Assembly (NCBI GenBank): GCA_963800255.1
Contig: CAWDAK010000027.1
Coordinates: 1-64,000, forward strand
DNA from: DATFVA01 sp963800255
GTDB lineage: Bacteria > Bacteroidota > Ignavibacteria > Ignavibacteriales > Ignavibacteriaceae
Reading direction: 5' to 3'
Length of the DNA stretch: 64,000 nucleotides
Part shown: in pieces, positions 43,737 to 52,029 of the stretch
How the letters are laid out: every line of letters begins with the position of its first letter
Position numbering within the stretch: the first letter of the stretch is position 1
Translations under genes and position numbers: made by a program
The notes under the pieces: generated by a model
The model's input: only the letters and a program-made list of their open reading frames with translations
Told to the model about the DNA's origin: nothing
Databases searched by the model: none

Positions 43737-44734
43737 TATCTAGCTGCCTTAATTTTAACTTCTACGGACATTCCGGGGAGTAGTTTGAAATTTTCCTTTG
43801 AACGATTCTCCGGATGTATGGAGATTTTTATAGGTATGCGCTGCGTAATCTTTGTAAAGTTGCCAGCGGCATTTGACGGGGGAATTAAAGCAAACTGCGA
43901 AGCAGTATTAGAGCCAATCTGAATTACATTACCGGAAAATTTATAATCCGGGTAGGAATCTACATCAATCTCAACACCGGCACCTTCCTTAATCGAAGCA
44001 AGATCAGTCTCCTGAAAATCAGCTGTGACCCAGATACTGTCAAGGTTATAAATTGAGAATATAGGCTGACCGGGCTGAACCACATCTCCCGTAAGCACCC
44101 ACTTTTTAGCAACAACACCGCTCATTGGAGAATAAATCTCAGTGTTATTTAATTGTGTGTTAATTACATTCAGCTGAGCCTTAGCTGTACCTATCCTCGT
44201 GTTTGCTATGTTCAATTCTGCCCTGGCAGTCTCAAGTGCGCTCTGGGAATGCTCATATTGTTCTTTAGGGATAATCTTACTTTCAAACTGCTGCTTTGCT
44301 CTCTCGAAATCCTTCTCTGCTTTGTTCAGGTTCACCCGGGCAAGCTGTATATTATCCTCAGCGAGTTTACGTGCATTTACGGCCTGTTCACGCTGTGCAA
44401 TCAGATCTGTTGAATCAAGGCGAACAAGGAGCTTCCCTTTCTGTACATTTACACCCTCGTCAGCATAAAGTTCAGTCACCCTGCCCAGCATTTTAGAAGC
44501 AAGCGACAATTTGTTCCCGTCAATAAAAGCATCATCGGTTGATATGTATCCCAGGGTTCCTTTATACCAGAACCAGAAGATGACGCCTGCGATAACTATA
44601 ATAATGAATGGAATCCATATCCTTTTCTGTTTTAAAATTGAACCTGGTCTTTTGCCCGAGTTGATGTCTCTGCCATCCGGAGGTGCTTTACCGGTTTCTG
44701 TTTTTAATTTCTCTGTTTCAGTATTTGCTGACAT
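43736..44734 (-). CDS. emrA: HlyD/EmrA-family membrane fusion protein
   Basis: 332 aa. A short cytoplasmic N-terminus is followed by one membrane helix (about residues 35-55, IWIPFIIIVIAGVIFWFWY), the first half of a lipoyl domain (GRVTELYADEGVNVQKGKLL), a helical hairpin (about 110-190), the second lipoyl half (IYSPMSGVVAKKWVLTGDVV) and beta-barrel domains. It bridges the inner-membrane EmrB-like pump and TolC. It starts 29 bp after the TetR regulator gene, so the regulator is the first gene of this efflux operon. Confidence 0.94.
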   Translation of the reverse strand: MSANTETEKLKTETGKAPPDGRDINSGKRPGSILKQKRIWIPFIIIVIAGVIFWFWYKGTLGYISTDDAFIDGNKLSLASKMLGRVTELYADEGVNVQKGKLLVRLDSTDLIAQREQAVNARKLAEDNIQLARVNLNKAEKDFERAKQQFESKIIPKEQYEHSQSALETARAELNIANTRIGTAKAQLNVINTQLNNTEIYSPMSGVVAKKWVLTGDVVQPGQPIFSIYNLDSIWVTADFQETDLASIKEGAGVEIDVDSYPDYKFSGNVIQIGSNTASQFALIPPSNAAGNFTKITQRIPIKISIHPENRSKENFKLLPGMSVEVKIKAAR

Positions 44735-44763
44735 TAAATATGTTCTCCTGTTATAAGTTCCTG

Positions 44764-45366
44764 TTAAGCTTTTATACCTTTTATAAATATTTCTACAAAA
44801 ACTGACATTTCAACGCTGAGTTCGTCGTAATTTTCTTTTTCCATCCGGTTATCTTTGATATACTTTATCATTCTAAGCCTTAGTCCCTGCAGAAGGTGAA
44901 GAAAAGTAAGCGTAGTTTCACGCCGCAGACGGCTGTCGAATTCACCGTTCGCTTTACCTTCATCAAGAATATTCTGCAGCAGTTCCAGCTCCTTTGCTTC
45001 AAAATCCTGGAACAACTCTTTGAACATCAACTTAATATCAATAAATGAATTCATGTTGAGGGTGCTGAGGTTGACCAGCTTGTGAAAAAACTCCAGCCGC
45101 TTTTTTACATAATTCCTCAGCTTACTTTCGGCCGTGACTTTCCGGCAGAACAGCTTCTCTATCTCCTCTACAAATAAACTCTGCTCTTTATTTATAACTG
45201 ATTTGAATAACTCTTCCTTTGTTGGGAAGTAGTAGTAAAGCGAGGCTTTACCCATCCCGACATCGGCAGCTATCTCTTCCATTGTGACTTTGGAAAATCC
45301 ATAATGAGCAAAGCGGTTCCTGGCAGCTTCCAGGATTTCCATTTCCTTCAGACTGTTATCGTTCAT
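44764..45366 (-). CDS. TetR-family transcriptional regulator
   Basis: 200 aa. The N-terminal HTH is clear (about residues 9-55): EILEAARNRFAHYGFSKVTM, EEIAADVGMGKASLYYYFPT, KEELFKSVI. The C-terminal ligand domain is diverse. It is the first gene of the efflux operon, so it probably represses its own synthesis together with emrA, emrB and tolC until a drug-like ligand binds. A 7-bp inverted repeat two bases upstream of its start codon is the likely operator. Confidence 0.92.
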   Translation of the reverse strand: MNDNSLKEMEILEAARNRFAHYGFSKVTMEEIAADVGMGKASLYYYFPTKEELFKSVINKEQSLFVEEIEKLFCRKVTAESKLRNYVKKRLEFFHKLVNLSTLNMNSFIDIKLMFKELFQDFEAKELELLQNILDEGKANGEFDSRLRRETTLTFLHLLQGLRLRMIKYIKDNRMEKENYDELSVEMSVFVEIFIKGIKA

Positions 45367-45367
45367 A

Positions 45368-45396
45368 TTTCGACCATTTTACTTGAAGAGTCGAAA
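45368..45396 (-). promoter_or_regulatory. Putative TetR operator of the efflux operon
   Basis: Perfect arms TTTCGAC (45368-45374) and GTCGAAA (45390-45396) are separated by 15 bp and lie immediately upstream of the tetR start. Position and dyad symmetry suit autorepression by the TetR dimer. Not verified. Confidence 0.5.
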
Positions 45397-45629
45397 ACTT
45401 AATTAAATAATTAATAATCGGCAAGTAATTAATATGAGTAGAGTGAGGCAGGACAATAATCACTTAAAGGGGAATCGTGAGGCATTATTAAGGCTTCAAT
45501 AATGCACCTCTTACGAGGTTGGCTTACGGGATTGAAGTTTCAATTTTGGGGGAAGATGTGATTGGAGTTACTTTAATATATCAATATAATTATATTCTCC
45601 TCAAGTATTAAAATCACCGAATAGCCCAG

Positions 45630-46205
45630 ATGAACAAAGACAACGTAAGCTATGAAATACCTGAACCGGTTCTGCTTAACTGCTGGAAACATCATGCAGG
45701 CTTTATCAAGTGGAAAATAAGAGAATATAAAGGGGATTTCGAAGTTAGTTCTGCGAGTCTCAGGAAGGAGATCCTTCTTATCGGTGGTTCCATTATGGAT
45801 TTATACCTGGGGGGATTGACACCATCCGGTATTGCAGGATCCACAATGGATTTTCTGCGCAGGATGAAAGTCTCAGACGTAAAGAATTTCCAGAGGTGGG
45901 TCAGTTCAGATGGCAACGATTACAGGGAGATTGTAATGGAAGATCAATCAAAGTGGACCCTGCGTGCAGGAGAAATGAAATCAAGATATATCCACATTCA
46001 TCCCTCCCGGTATTCACCTCACACGATAAGGGTAAGATCATCGTCATTAAAATCAGCTATTCTGTTTTGCGCAATTAGTTTTCCTGAACCCGGGGAAAGT
46101 CTGGATAGACTGAACCTAATCAGAAAACAATATCTGGATCTTCCCCCGCTGAAGAACATAAATTCGGAATCAGCCATTTTTAAGCTGGTTAAAATTTTCA
46201 GCTGA
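45630..46205 (+). CDS. Hypothetical protein
   Basis: 191 aa, family not recognised. No signal peptide or membrane segment. It contains KWKIREYKGDFEVSSASLRK, a glycine-rich stretch (IGGSIMDLYLGGLTPSGIAG, about 52-71) and a basic block (about 117-140, KSRYIHIHPSRYSPHTIRV). The ATG has only a weak ribosome site. It is isolated between the efflux operon and the nfnAB pair, with no co-directional partner. Coding potential looks good from the long uninterrupted frame and balanced composition. Confidence 0.6.
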   Translation: MNKDNVSYEIPEPVLLNCWKHHAGFIKWKIREYKGDFEVSSASLRKEILLIGGSIMDLYLGGLTPSGIAGSTMDFLRRMKVSDVKNFQRWVSSDGNDYREIVMEDQSKWTLRAGEMKSRYIHIHPSRYSPHTIRVRSSSLKSAILFCAISFPEPGESLDRLNLIRKQYLDLPPLKNINSESAIFKLVKIFS

Positions 46206-46587
46206 ACCTCCAAACTATATCATTTTATAAAATTTCATTCCCAAAATTGAAAATCGGGGTAGTGGAGGAGTCATTAAATATTTGAAAATTGTGGTTTTTA
46301 AGGCCCATTTAAGGGCACAATCATTGATAAAGCCGGGATGCTGATCAGTTTTTAATGTACAGCAGAGATTGTTGAAAAATACAACAGTCACTTGGTGATT
46401 TTAAATCATTAGAAATAAAAATTCCCGGAGGCAAAAATATAAATGGATGCGGTTCTTCTTGGGCGTCTGCAGTTTTATTTTCGGGTATTCCATCTTCAGT
46501 TACAAGCCATTCAAAAGTAAAATTCAGGTAGGAGACCACAGTCATTAAAAAGAACCTTGTATTTTTTAATAGAATAAAGAGAGAAAG
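46206..46587. other. Intergenic region upstream of nfnAB
   Basis: 382 bp. No terminator or known RNA was recognised. A minus-strand frame of 66 codons (46345-46545) exists but lacks a convincing ribosome site. The last 40 bp before nfnA are AT-rich with AAAGAGAGAAAG as the ribosome site. Confidence 0.5.
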
Positions 46588-47472
46588 ATGCACAAAATAA
46601 TTTCTGCCGGATTTATTGCTCCGGAAATAAAGAGATTCGAAATTGAAGCTCCTAAAATTGCTGCTAAAAGAAAAGCAGGACAATTTGTTATAATCAGGGT
46701 TAAGGACCACGGTGAGAGAATACCTCTTACAATTGCAGATTCAGATCCTGTAAAAGGAACCATCACTATTATTGTTCAGGGAATAGGAAGAACAACAAAA
46801 CTGCTTAACTCCCTTGAAGCCGGAGAATATATTCAAGACGTGGTTGGGCCGCTTGGAAAGCCCTCGCATATTGAGAACTTCGGCACTGCCGTTAGTATAG
46901 GCGGGGGTGTTGGAACCGCTATTGCATACCCCACCGCCGTTGCGTTGAAGAATTCGGGGAACCATACTATCTCGATTATAGGTGGACGTTCAAAGGAATT
47001 CGTAATACTTGAAGATGAGATGAAGAAGGTTTGCGATGAAGTTTATCCGACTACGGACGACGGCAGCTACGGGTATCATGGTTTTGTAACACAGAAGCTG
47101 AAGGAATTAATTGATTCAGGCAGGAAGATTGACTTCGTACTGGCAATTGGTCCTATCCCTATGATGAAAGCAGTTGCTGAAACCACCCGCCCGTATGGTA
47201 TTAAAACAGTTGTTAGTCTAAATCCTGTAATGGTTGATGGCACAGGGATGTGCGGCGGATGCAGAGCAACAGTCGACAATAAGACGGTTTTTGTATGTGT
47301 AGACGGACCGGAGTTTGATGCTCACCTGGTTGATTTCGAAACGCTTACCCGCAGGAACCGAACCTATTTTGAAGATGAAAAGAAAGCGCTTGATCATCTG
47401 TGTAATTACGACAAAGTCTTTAATGAAGGCATTAAAAAAGCAGAGCTGGCAGAAAGCAGAACGGAGATATAA
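46588..47472 (+). CDS. nfnA: NfnA-like FAD/NAD(P)-binding iron-sulfur subunit
   Basis: 294 aa. An FAD-binding ferredoxin-reductase-like domain (about 1-95; RIPLTIAD, GIGRTTKLLNSL), an NAD(P) domain with IGGGVGTAIAYPTAVALK (about 107-124) and a C-terminal [2Fe-2S] cluster region (DGTGMCGGCRATVDNKTVFV, plus the later Cys in CVDGPEFDAH). This is the layout of NfnA and of sulfide dehydrogenase beta subunits. Paired with the next gene, it would couple NADH, NADPH and ferredoxin pools by flavin-based bifurcation, or feed glutamate synthase. The two genes are adjacent with one intervening base. Confidence 0.88.
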   Translation: MHKIISAGFIAPEIKRFEIEAPKIAAKRKAGQFVIIRVKDHGERIPLTIADSDPVKGTITIIVQGIGRTTKLLNSLEAGEYIQDVVGPLGKPSHIENFGTAVSIGGGVGTAIAYPTAVALKNSGNHTISIIGGRSKEFVILEDEMKKVCDEVYPTTDDGSYGYHGFVTQKLKELIDSGRKIDFVLAIGPIPMMKAVAETTRPYGIKTVVSLNPVMVDGTGMCGGCRATVDNKTVFVCVDGPEFDAHLVDFETLTRRNRTYFEDEKKALDHLCNYDKVFNEGIKKAELAESRTEI

Positions 47473-47473
47473 T

Positions 47474-48922
47474 ATGGCTGAAATATCAAGAAAAGACAGA
47501 ATGAAGATCCAGAGGCAGGCGATGCCGGAACAGGATCCTTCGCAGAGAAGTAAAAATTTTGAAGAAGTTAATCTTGGCTTTACAGAAGAGCTTGCAAGGA
47601 TGGAAGCACTTCGCTGTCTGCAATGCCCCAAGCCGGTATGCGTTGACGGTTGTCCCGTCAGTGTTAAGATAGGAGATTTCATTGCGCTGGTTGCTGATGG
47701 CGATTTTGCCGGAGCTGCGGAAAAACTGAAAGAGGATAATCTTCTGCCTGCAGTATGCGGTAGGGTTTGTCCCCAGGAGGAACAGTGTGAGGCTAAGTGT
47801 GTTGTGGGCAAAAAGAATGAGCCGGTTGCAATAGGCAGGCTTGAAAGATTTGTTGCAGATTATGAAAGAAATAATTTCGGAATAAAGACTCCGCAGCTGA
47901 AATCGAAAACAGGAAAGAAAGTTGCGATAATCGGCAGCGGTCCCGCCGGCTTAAGCTGTGCGGGTGACCTTGTTCAGATGGGCCATGACGTTACCGTATT
48001 TGAAGCTCTTCACGAACTAGGAGGCGTACTGGTATATGGAATTCCACAGTTCCGTCTTCCCAAAGAAATAGTTAAAGCTGAAGTTGATGCATTAAAGAAT
48101 CTTGGAGTAGATTTCCAGCCTAACACGGTAATCGGTTTCAGTGATACCATAGATGAACTTCTATCTGACGGGTATGACGCCTGCTTTGTTGCCGTTGGAG
48201 CCGGTCTGCCGTACTTCCTCAATATCCCCGGCGAAAACCTTAACGGAGTATACTCGGCAAATGAATTCCTCACGCGAGTTAACCTGATGAAAGCTTACCG
48301 GTTCCCTGAATATGATACTCCTGTTTTTCATGTAAAAGATAAGAACGTGGCTGTATTCGGCGGAGGCAACACAGCGATGGATGCGGTAAGGACAAGCAAA
48401 CGGCTCGGTGCAAAGAACGCATATATTATTTACCGCCGTTCAGATGCTGAACTGCCGGCAAGGAAAGAGGAAATTCATCATGCAAAAGAAGAAGGGATAG
48501 AGTTCATATTTCTCTCAAATCCTCTTGAATTTATTGGTGATGAACAGGGATGGCTGAAAGCAGTGAGACTCCAGAGAATGGAACTGGGTGAACCCGATGC
48601 CTCCGGCAGGAGAAGACCTGTACCTGTTAAAGGATCTGAATATACACTCGATATAGATATGACGGTTGTGGCAATTGGCAACGGCTCTAACCCTATAATT
48701 CAGAAAACCACACCCGACTTAGGCTACAATAAGTGGGGGAATATACTCGTCAATGAAAAGACAATGAAGACTTCCAAAAAAGGAGTATTTGCAGGCGGTG
48801 ATATTGTAACCGGCGGTGCAACGGTTATTCTTGCAATGGGTGCAGGACGCACAGCCGCAAAAGCGATTGATGACTTCCTGAAATCAGGGGTTTGGGAAAC
48901 CGAACAGCCCATTCAGAATTAA
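47474..48922 (+). CDS. nfnB: NfnB / GltD-like NADPH oxidoreductase
   Basis: 482 aa from the ATG at 47474; an upstream in-frame start would overlap nfnA and adds unrelated sequence. The N-terminal domain binds two [4Fe-4S] clusters (CLQCPKPVCVDGCPVSV and CGRVCPQEEQCEAKC). It is followed by an FAD motif GSGPAGLSCAGDL, the NADPH motif GGGNTAMDAVRTSKRLG and the C-terminal GVFAGGDIVTGGATVILAMG. Length and layout match NfnB and the small subunit of glutamate synthase; no large glutamate synthase gene is adjacent, which favours the NfnAB reading. Cytoplasmic. Confidence 0.9.
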   Translation: MAEISRKDRMKIQRQAMPEQDPSQRSKNFEEVNLGFTEELARMEALRCLQCPKPVCVDGCPVSVKIGDFIALVADGDFAGAAEKLKEDNLLPAVCGRVCPQEEQCEAKCVVGKKNEPVAIGRLERFVADYERNNFGIKTPQLKSKTGKKVAIIGSGPAGLSCAGDLVQMGHDVTVFEALHELGGVLVYGIPQFRLPKEIVKAEVDALKNLGVDFQPNTVIGFSDTIDELLSDGYDACFVAVGAGLPYFLNIPGENLNGVYSANEFLTRVNLMKAYRFPEYDTPVFHVKDKNVAVFGGGNTAMDAVRTSKRLGAKNAYIIYRRSDAELPARKEEIHHAKEEGIEFIFLSNPLEFIGDEQGWLKAVRLQRMELGEPDASGRRRPVPVKGSEYTLDIDMTVVAIGNGSNPIIQKTTPDLGYNKWGNILVNEKTMKTSKKGVFAGGDIVTGGATVILAMGAGRTAAKAIDDFLKSGVWETEQPIQN

Positions 48923-48941
48923 TATTATCGAATTCATACTA

Positions 48942-48969
48942 AAGGGCAAACTATATAAGGTTTGCCCTT
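48942..48969 (+). terminator. Hairpin after nfnB
   Basis: A perfect 10-bp stem AAGGGCAAAC (48942-48951) with GTTTGCCCTT (48960-48969), loop of 8, 20 bp past the stop. The following sequence is only moderately T-rich. Confidence 0.7.
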
Positions 48970-49154
48970 ATCTCAAAAAGAACTCTTAATCTGCCTTAAT
49001 CTTCCTTTCGGCCGGGGTTATTCACATCTTATCAAATTGTTTCCGGAATCCCAATGTAATTTTGATCACCTTGTTGAAGTTTGATACAGAATAAGGATTA
49101 TTTTTTACATATTCTCCGGTTGAAACATATGTACCACACGGGAAGGAGAACAAT

Positions 49155-49358
49155 ATGAAAGCAGTAGGAATAATCCTGGCAGTACTGGGTGCGATAGCCC
49201 TGATAGTAACCGGGATAAATTATGCTAATCAAACAGATAAAATTAATTTTCTCGGTCTTAATGTTACTGTCAGCCAGGGGAATATAGCCCCTATAATTGT
49301 AGCAGGGGTTGTTTTCCTTATTGGAATCATATTCACAGCTACTGCAAAGCGTGCTTAA
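49155..49358 (+). CDS. Small two-helix membrane protein
   Basis: 67 aa. Two hydrophobic helices (about residues 3-23, VGIILAVLGAIALIVTG, and 45-62, IAPIIVAGVVFLIGIIFTAT) flank a polar loop. It resembles short DUF3185-like inner-membrane proteins. A GGAAGGAG ribosome site lies close to the ATG. It is monocistronic and ends six bases before a MITE-like element. Function unknown. Confidence 0.7.
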   Translation: MKAVGIILAVLGAIALIVTGINYANQTDKINFLGLNVTVSQGNIAPIIVAGVVFLIGIIFTATAKRA

Positions 49359-49364
49359 ATAAAC

Positions 49365-49477
49365 GAGGCTGTCTCATAAGTGTCATTCCGAATGTATGTC
49401 GGAATGTTCGATTTCGAATCGTAATTAGAACCTGAAACCAGTTCAGGTTGACAATATCAGACTTTTAAGACAGCCTC
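49365..49477. mobile_element. MITE-like element, copy 1
   Basis: 113 bp with terminal inverted repeats GAGGCTGTCT (49365-49374) and AGACAGCCTC (49468-49477). Inside are two nested hairpins: CATTCCGA/TCGGAATG (49384-49406) and AACCTGAA/TTCAGGTT (49429-49449). No coding sequence. A second, diverged copy lies about 840 bp away. It ends four bases beyond the stop of the leftward NUDIX gene, so it may also act as a terminator. Confidence 0.8.
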
Positions 49478-49481
49478 TAAT

Positions 49482-50141
49482 TTATTTTATTCTGTTAATA
49501 ACCTCGTTCACAAGAGAAGCGGTTAAACCCCACAATACACCTTCTTTAAGTTTATACACATATATTTTCCTCTGACCTGCCCGCCACGGGCGGTTATATC
49601 TATCAGGAAGTTCGAGTTCCTGAGATGGAAGAAGATGAACCACATTTCCGTTTTCATCTGTGTAATGAGGGTGAACTACAAGTTGAACAAAATATTCTTC
49701 AGGGGGATTATTCTGAAACCAGGAAACCGGAACAAGGAATACGCTCTCAACTTCTGATTTGTCTATATCCAGTTCATCAATACTCTTTATATCAAGAATA
49801 CCTATACAGGAATCAACCGTTACTCCCATTGGTCCTATTAAAGTATCAAGTATACCGATCACCTTTATTTTATCAATCGCTATCCCGAGCTCTTCAACAG
49901 TTTCCCTTACCGCCGTTTCTGTAAAATTTTTATCCAGTTCAGGATCGTATTCTCCCCCCGGAAAACAGATTTCTCCTCCCTGGCGGATATTAGCGGCCCG
50001 CTTCTCAAATAATAAGTGATACTCTCCATCTATTAAAATAAAAGGAATAATTACTGCGGAATTAAAAAATTCATCTTTCCGGAGAATACCAGGTATCTCC
50101 GGTAAATTCCTTACAAGTTTATCCAGATCTTCTTTATTCAT
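49482..50141 (-). CDS. NUDIX hydrolase, CoA pyrophosphatase-like
   Basis: 219 aa. The NUDIX box is at about residues 60-85 (ICFPGGEYDPELDK followed by AVRETVEELGI), with the upstream block HLLFEKRAANIRQGGE typical of CoA/acyl-CoA pyrophosphatases (NudL/CoAse). The C-terminal WGLTASLVNEVI is also characteristic. It hydrolyses nucleotide diphosphate derivatives and may trim oxidised CoA. The gene stands alone between two copies of a MITE-like element. Cytoplasmic; substrate choice is by family resemblance only. Confidence 0.88.
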   Translation of the reverse strand: MNKEDLDKLVRNLPEIPGILRKDEFFNSAVIIPFILIDGEYHLLFEKRAANIRQGGEICFPGGEYDPELDKNFTETAVRETVEELGIAIDKIKVIGILDTLIGPMGVTVDSCIGILDIKSIDELDIDKSEVESVFLVPVSWFQNNPPEEYFVQLVVHPHYTDENGNVVHLLPSQELELPDRYNRPWRAGQRKIYVYKLKEGVLWGLTASLVNEVINRIK

Positions 50142-50202
50142 TTTCCCGTTCTGTTATAATGCGCTAAATTAAGAAAATATATAAACAGAACAGATAAAAA
50201 AA

Positions 50203-50322
50203 GAGGCCGTCTCATAACTGTCTTTCCGAACTTATTCCGGAATCTAATTATCCGTTTTTAGAACCGGAGTTAGAACCTGAAACCAGTTCAGGTTGACAAA
50301 ATCAGGCTTCTGAGACAACCTC
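50203..50322. mobile_element. MITE-like element, copy 2
   Basis: About 120 bp with diverged terminal inverted repeats (GAGGCCGTCTCATAA at 50203 and GAGACAACCTC ending at 50322). It shares the interior stretch TTAGAACCTGAAACCAGTTC and hairpin AACCTGAA/TTCAGGTT (50274-50294) with the copy at 49365. It lies between the NUDIX gene start and the end of the next leftward gene, 29 bp from that stop. Confidence 0.8.
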
Positions 50323-50351
50323 TATTTTAGATAAATTACTTTGAACCGGAT

Positions 50352-51470
50352 TTATTTCACAAGTGACATCTTCCTGGTTTCTGTAAATTTACCGGCTATG
50401 ATCTTGGAGAAATATATGCCGCTTGAAACCACTTCTCCCCATTCATTTCTTCCATCCCAGTTAACATCATAAGTACCGGCATTGTAACTGGTATTATTGA
50501 TGAGAGTGCGGATTAGTCTTCCATGAACATCATAAATATTCATATTGACATTTTCCATTCTGGGGATAGAGAACCTGATTTTGGTAGCAGGATTGAAAGG
50601 ATTGGGGAAGTTCTGTGAAAGTTTATAAGTAGAAATCGGTTCATCGATATGTTCTACAGAAGTAGGATGAGGTTCATCACCATGACATTGTACGCAGTCC
50701 ATCTTAGAAGCAACATTCTTTACCGTACCGCTGCTGCCGTGGCAGGTATTGCAGGCTGCAATACTGGCGGGTGCCTGATATAAGGCAGTAAAGGTTCCGG
50801 CAAAATGATCATTGAGGATCTTAACTGCATAAGCCGCAACATCACCTGTCAGTCTTGCACATCTTTCTTTCCTTTCCGTTGATCCTGAGCTGAATTCTGC
50901 TGAATTACACCATCCGGTTACAGAAATATGACAGAGTGTAGATCCGCTTACGTTCTGCGGTAAAGCCTGGTCGTAGTTATTAACAGCAAACTGGTGGTCT
51001 ACTGCATATTGATTACTCGTATCTGTCGGGAACAGAGTCTGGGTATACCAGCCCATCAGTTCATTTATCAGGGTGCTGTAATCTGCTGAAGGTGTAACCA
51101 GTGAGATTGCTGCCGCAGCACCATTCAAAGCTCCGCAGAGAGTTCCCCAGCCCACAGTTCCGCCTGCGGCATAACCCATCAGCTGTCCGGGAAGACTTGT
51201 ATAAGGTTCGCCTACGGCAGTTCTCAGGGCATTTATAATAGGTTCAAACGCACCATATCCGCATCCGAAGCCTGCATAATAGGCATCGTGTCCTGCAATC
51301 CGGACGGCCTCTACATCAAGCGCTGTATACGGCCACGGCCAGTCGGTTTTGGTGCCGGCAAACAATGGTTTGCCTGCGATCATATTTAATGCACCAGTAC
51401 CGATGGCAACACCTGCCGCATATTTAGATGTATTTCTAAGGAAATCTTTCCTTGTAATGTTTTTATTCAC
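50352..51470 (-). CDS. Secreted C_GCAxxG-like diheme protein with T9SS sorting domain
   Basis: 372 aa from a GTG with TGAGGA upstream. The N-terminus is Tat-like (TRKDFLRNTSKYAAGVAIG) but has RK instead of the usual RR. A C_GCAxxG_C_C-like domain follows (about 50-225; GFGCGYGAFEP, GTVGWGTLCGALNGAAAA). Next are two CXXCH haem motifs (CNTCH and CVQCH, about 249-270) and a T9SS tag (LSQNFPNPFNPATK to RKMSLVK). This is an unusual fusion: a putative redox cofactor domain, haem c and surface targeting. It is downstream of a MarR regulator by 15 bp. Probably an extracellular redox protein. Confidence 0.8.
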   Translation of the reverse strand: MNKNITRKDFLRNTSKYAAGVAIGTGALNMIAGKPLFAGTKTDWPWPYTALDVEAVRIAGHDAYYAGFGCGYGAFEPIINALRTAVGEPYTSLPGQLMGYAAGGTVGWGTLCGALNGAAAAISLVTPSADYSTLINELMGWYTQTLFPTDTSNQYAVDHQFAVNNYDQALPQNVSGSTLCHISVTGWCNSAEFSSGSTERKERCARLTGDVAAYAVKILNDHFAGTFTALYQAPASIAACNTCHGSSGTVKNVASKMDCVQCHGDEPHPTSVEHIDEPISTYKLSQNFPNPFNPATKIRFSIPRMENVNMNIYDVHGRLIRTLINNTSYNAGTYDVNWDGRNEWGEVVSSGIYFSKIIAGKFTETRKMSLVK

Positions 51471-51485
51471 TGTATCCTCAGGTTT

Positions 51486-51935
51486 TTAGATTATAAATAA
51501 ATCACTATGAAGTTCCGGAGATTTTTCGGCTTCAAGTGACAACTGATTTAGGAAATTGATAAATGAACCCATTTGTTCATTATTTGCAAAACCGGATATC
51601 AATAAGAATTTATTCTTATAAAACGATATCACCCTGCGTGAGAACTCCTCTCCTGCAGGGGTAAGAAAAACTTTTTCGATCCGTTTATCCTTCTGGTCGA
51701 GCTCCCTTGTGATGATAAACTTTTTTTCAAGAGAATTAAGAAGTTTTGAGGTTGTTGTTCCCCTGGTACCCATTATTTCGCTCAACTCTTTAACGCTCGG
51801 GGGTCTGTCCATATAGATTGAGATCAGGCATTGAAGCTCTCCCGCTGTCAGGTTGAAGTTTTTTCGCGTGATAAAATTGAGTCTGCAGCAGACGCGTGAA
51901 AATTTTAGTAAGACTTCGCCATCATTTTCTTGCAT
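51486..51935 (-). CDS. MarR-family transcriptional regulator
   Basis: 149 aa. The winged-helix core is visible: LTAGELQCLISIYMDRPPSV, KELSEIMGTRGTTTSKLLNS, LEKKFIITRELDQKDKRI and FLTPAGEEFSRR. It starts a two-gene unit with the secreted C_GCAxxG/diheme protein and is divergent from the Crp/Fnr gene, sharing a 94-bp upstream gap. Two GCATAA direct repeats near its start could be binding sites. It probably controls the diheme gene and possibly the nitric oxide operon; the ligand is unknown. Confidence 0.88.
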   Translation of the reverse strand: MQENDGEVLLKFSRVCCRLNFITRKNFNLTAGELQCLISIYMDRPPSVKELSEIMGTRGTTTSKLLNSLEKKFIITRELDQKDKRIEKVFLTPAGEEFSRRVISFYKNKFLLISGFANNEQMGSFINFLNQLSLEAEKSPELHSDLFII

Positions 51936-52029
51936 AAAATTCCATTTTTATGCTAACTATTATGCAATAAATGTTCCTTTTAAATAGTTGCAAAAATGAA
52001 ATGATTTCAAAAGGTGAGTAATTGCATTA

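Noticed and set aside
46345..46710. 121-aa minus-strand frame antisense to the start of nfnA
   Set aside because: Part of it is antisense to a clear gene; only a 66-codon part is intergenic and has no good start signal.
47315..48922. Longer start for nfnB
   Set aside because: The extra residues overlap nfnA out of frame and match nothing; the ATG at 47474 directly follows the nfnA stop and begins the conserved domain.
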